Source: Symbiodinium natans (Eukaryota > Sar > Dinophyceae > Suessiales > Symbiodiniaceae). From it: a stretch of 64,000 nucleotides of DNA. Position numbers and translations under genes: made by a program. The stretch's first letter is position 1. Every line of letters begins with the position of its first letter. Positions 63,728-64,000 of this stretch are shown piece after piece. The stretch is from the NCBI GenBank assembly GCA_905221605.1, contig CAJNDS010001291.1, positions 191,001-255,000 of the forward strand, written 5' to 3'. The notes under the pieces are model-generated. The model saw only the letters and a list, made by a program, of their open reading frames with translations. It was not told the origin of the DNA and searched no databases.

Positions 63728-64000
63728 TAGGGTTAGGGTTGAGGGTTTAGGGTCTGGGGTTTAGGTTTTCGGGCTTAGGAAATTAAAGACAATGTCCCCT
63801 TAATCTTAACCTTAAACCTTCAGCCTTGGCTCCCCCTCAACAAAAAACACACATGCGGGAAAGCGCTGCAATGAAAAATCTCAAGATCCTGAACCTTACG
63901 CCCGAGACTCTCAACCCTAAACCCTAAATTCTGAACCCACCTTAAACCGTAAACCTTAAATCACTCAATCCCTAAATCCTCACCCCCATAATCCCGCCAT
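63728..64000. other. Window end, intronic-type sequence
   Basis: A few TTTAGGG then CCCTAAA words; no exon seen. Confidence 0.5.

Noticed and set aside
63376-63764. Three overlapping ORFs of GFGVWGLG repeats
   Set aside because: They are the TTTGGGG array read in three frames. Only the first about 30 codons look like a real exon.
41430-64000. A true chromosome end or telomere
   Set aside because: Repeats are short, variant, mixed in orientation and interleaved with exons; nothing resembles a terminal uniform array.

Overview
The window is nuclear DNA from a dinoflagellate, most likely Symbiodinium-like. Four signs point there: introns with GT, GC or GA donors and acceptors of the form AG|G; protein-coding exons often only 30-100 nt long; a 16-nt exact match to the 3' end of the dinoflagellate spliced leader (DinoSL) just upstream of a small ORF; and abundant TTTAGGG-type repeats. 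Nearly every gene-like signal is on the + strand, as expected of dinoflagellate unidirectional gene arrays. No rRNA, tRNA or CRISPR array could be supported.

Layout. 0-2 kb: the 3' five exons of an acetate/propionate CoA-transferase-like gene. 4.1-6.8 kb: exons of a pentatricopeptide-repeat (PPR) protein. 9.1-12 kb: exons of an OPR/RAP-like helical-repeat protein. About 15.1 kb: relict spliced leader followed by a 60-aa ORF. 16.8-17.5 kb: a CCCH zinc-finger protein. 23.35-31.16 kb: a class 3 aldehyde dehydrogenase in 23 exons that I could follow from ATG to stop with the frame kept across all 22 introns. 33.3-35.6 kb: a large CA microsatellite and an inverted partial copy of its flank. 36.6-36.9 kb: remains of a tyrosine-recombinase-like element. 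39.1-40.0 kb: a broken Ty1/copia reverse transcriptase/RNase H fragment on the - strand.

From 41.4 kb to the end the character changes. Short + strand exons are separated by introns loaded with telomere-like minisatellites, each locally homogenised to its own variant (CCCTAAA, TTTAGGG, TTTAGGGG, TTCAGGGG, CCCTCAAA, TTTGGGG). The first part encodes an internally repetitive multi-pass membrane protein whose module starts near an Asp, runs through an LP-containing hydrophobic stretch and ends in a basic Tyr/Trp-Arg. Later exons look soluble or coiled-coil. A ubiquitin-like-domain gene lies at 61 kb and a tryptophan-rich charged protein at 62 kb. The introns also hold short terminal-inverted-repeat elements, one family of which occurs twice, and an unusual A-B-A'-B' inverted arrangement at 45.6-45.9 kb.

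Functionally, the CoA-transferase and aldehyde dehydrogenase are metabolic enzymes, and the PPR and OPR-like proteins probably act on organelle RNA. They share no obvious pathway. The most interesting feature is the telomere-repeat-filled intron landscape around the repetitive membrane-protein gene. Exon limits come from reading frame, splice dinucleotides and family resemblance only; no alignment was run.
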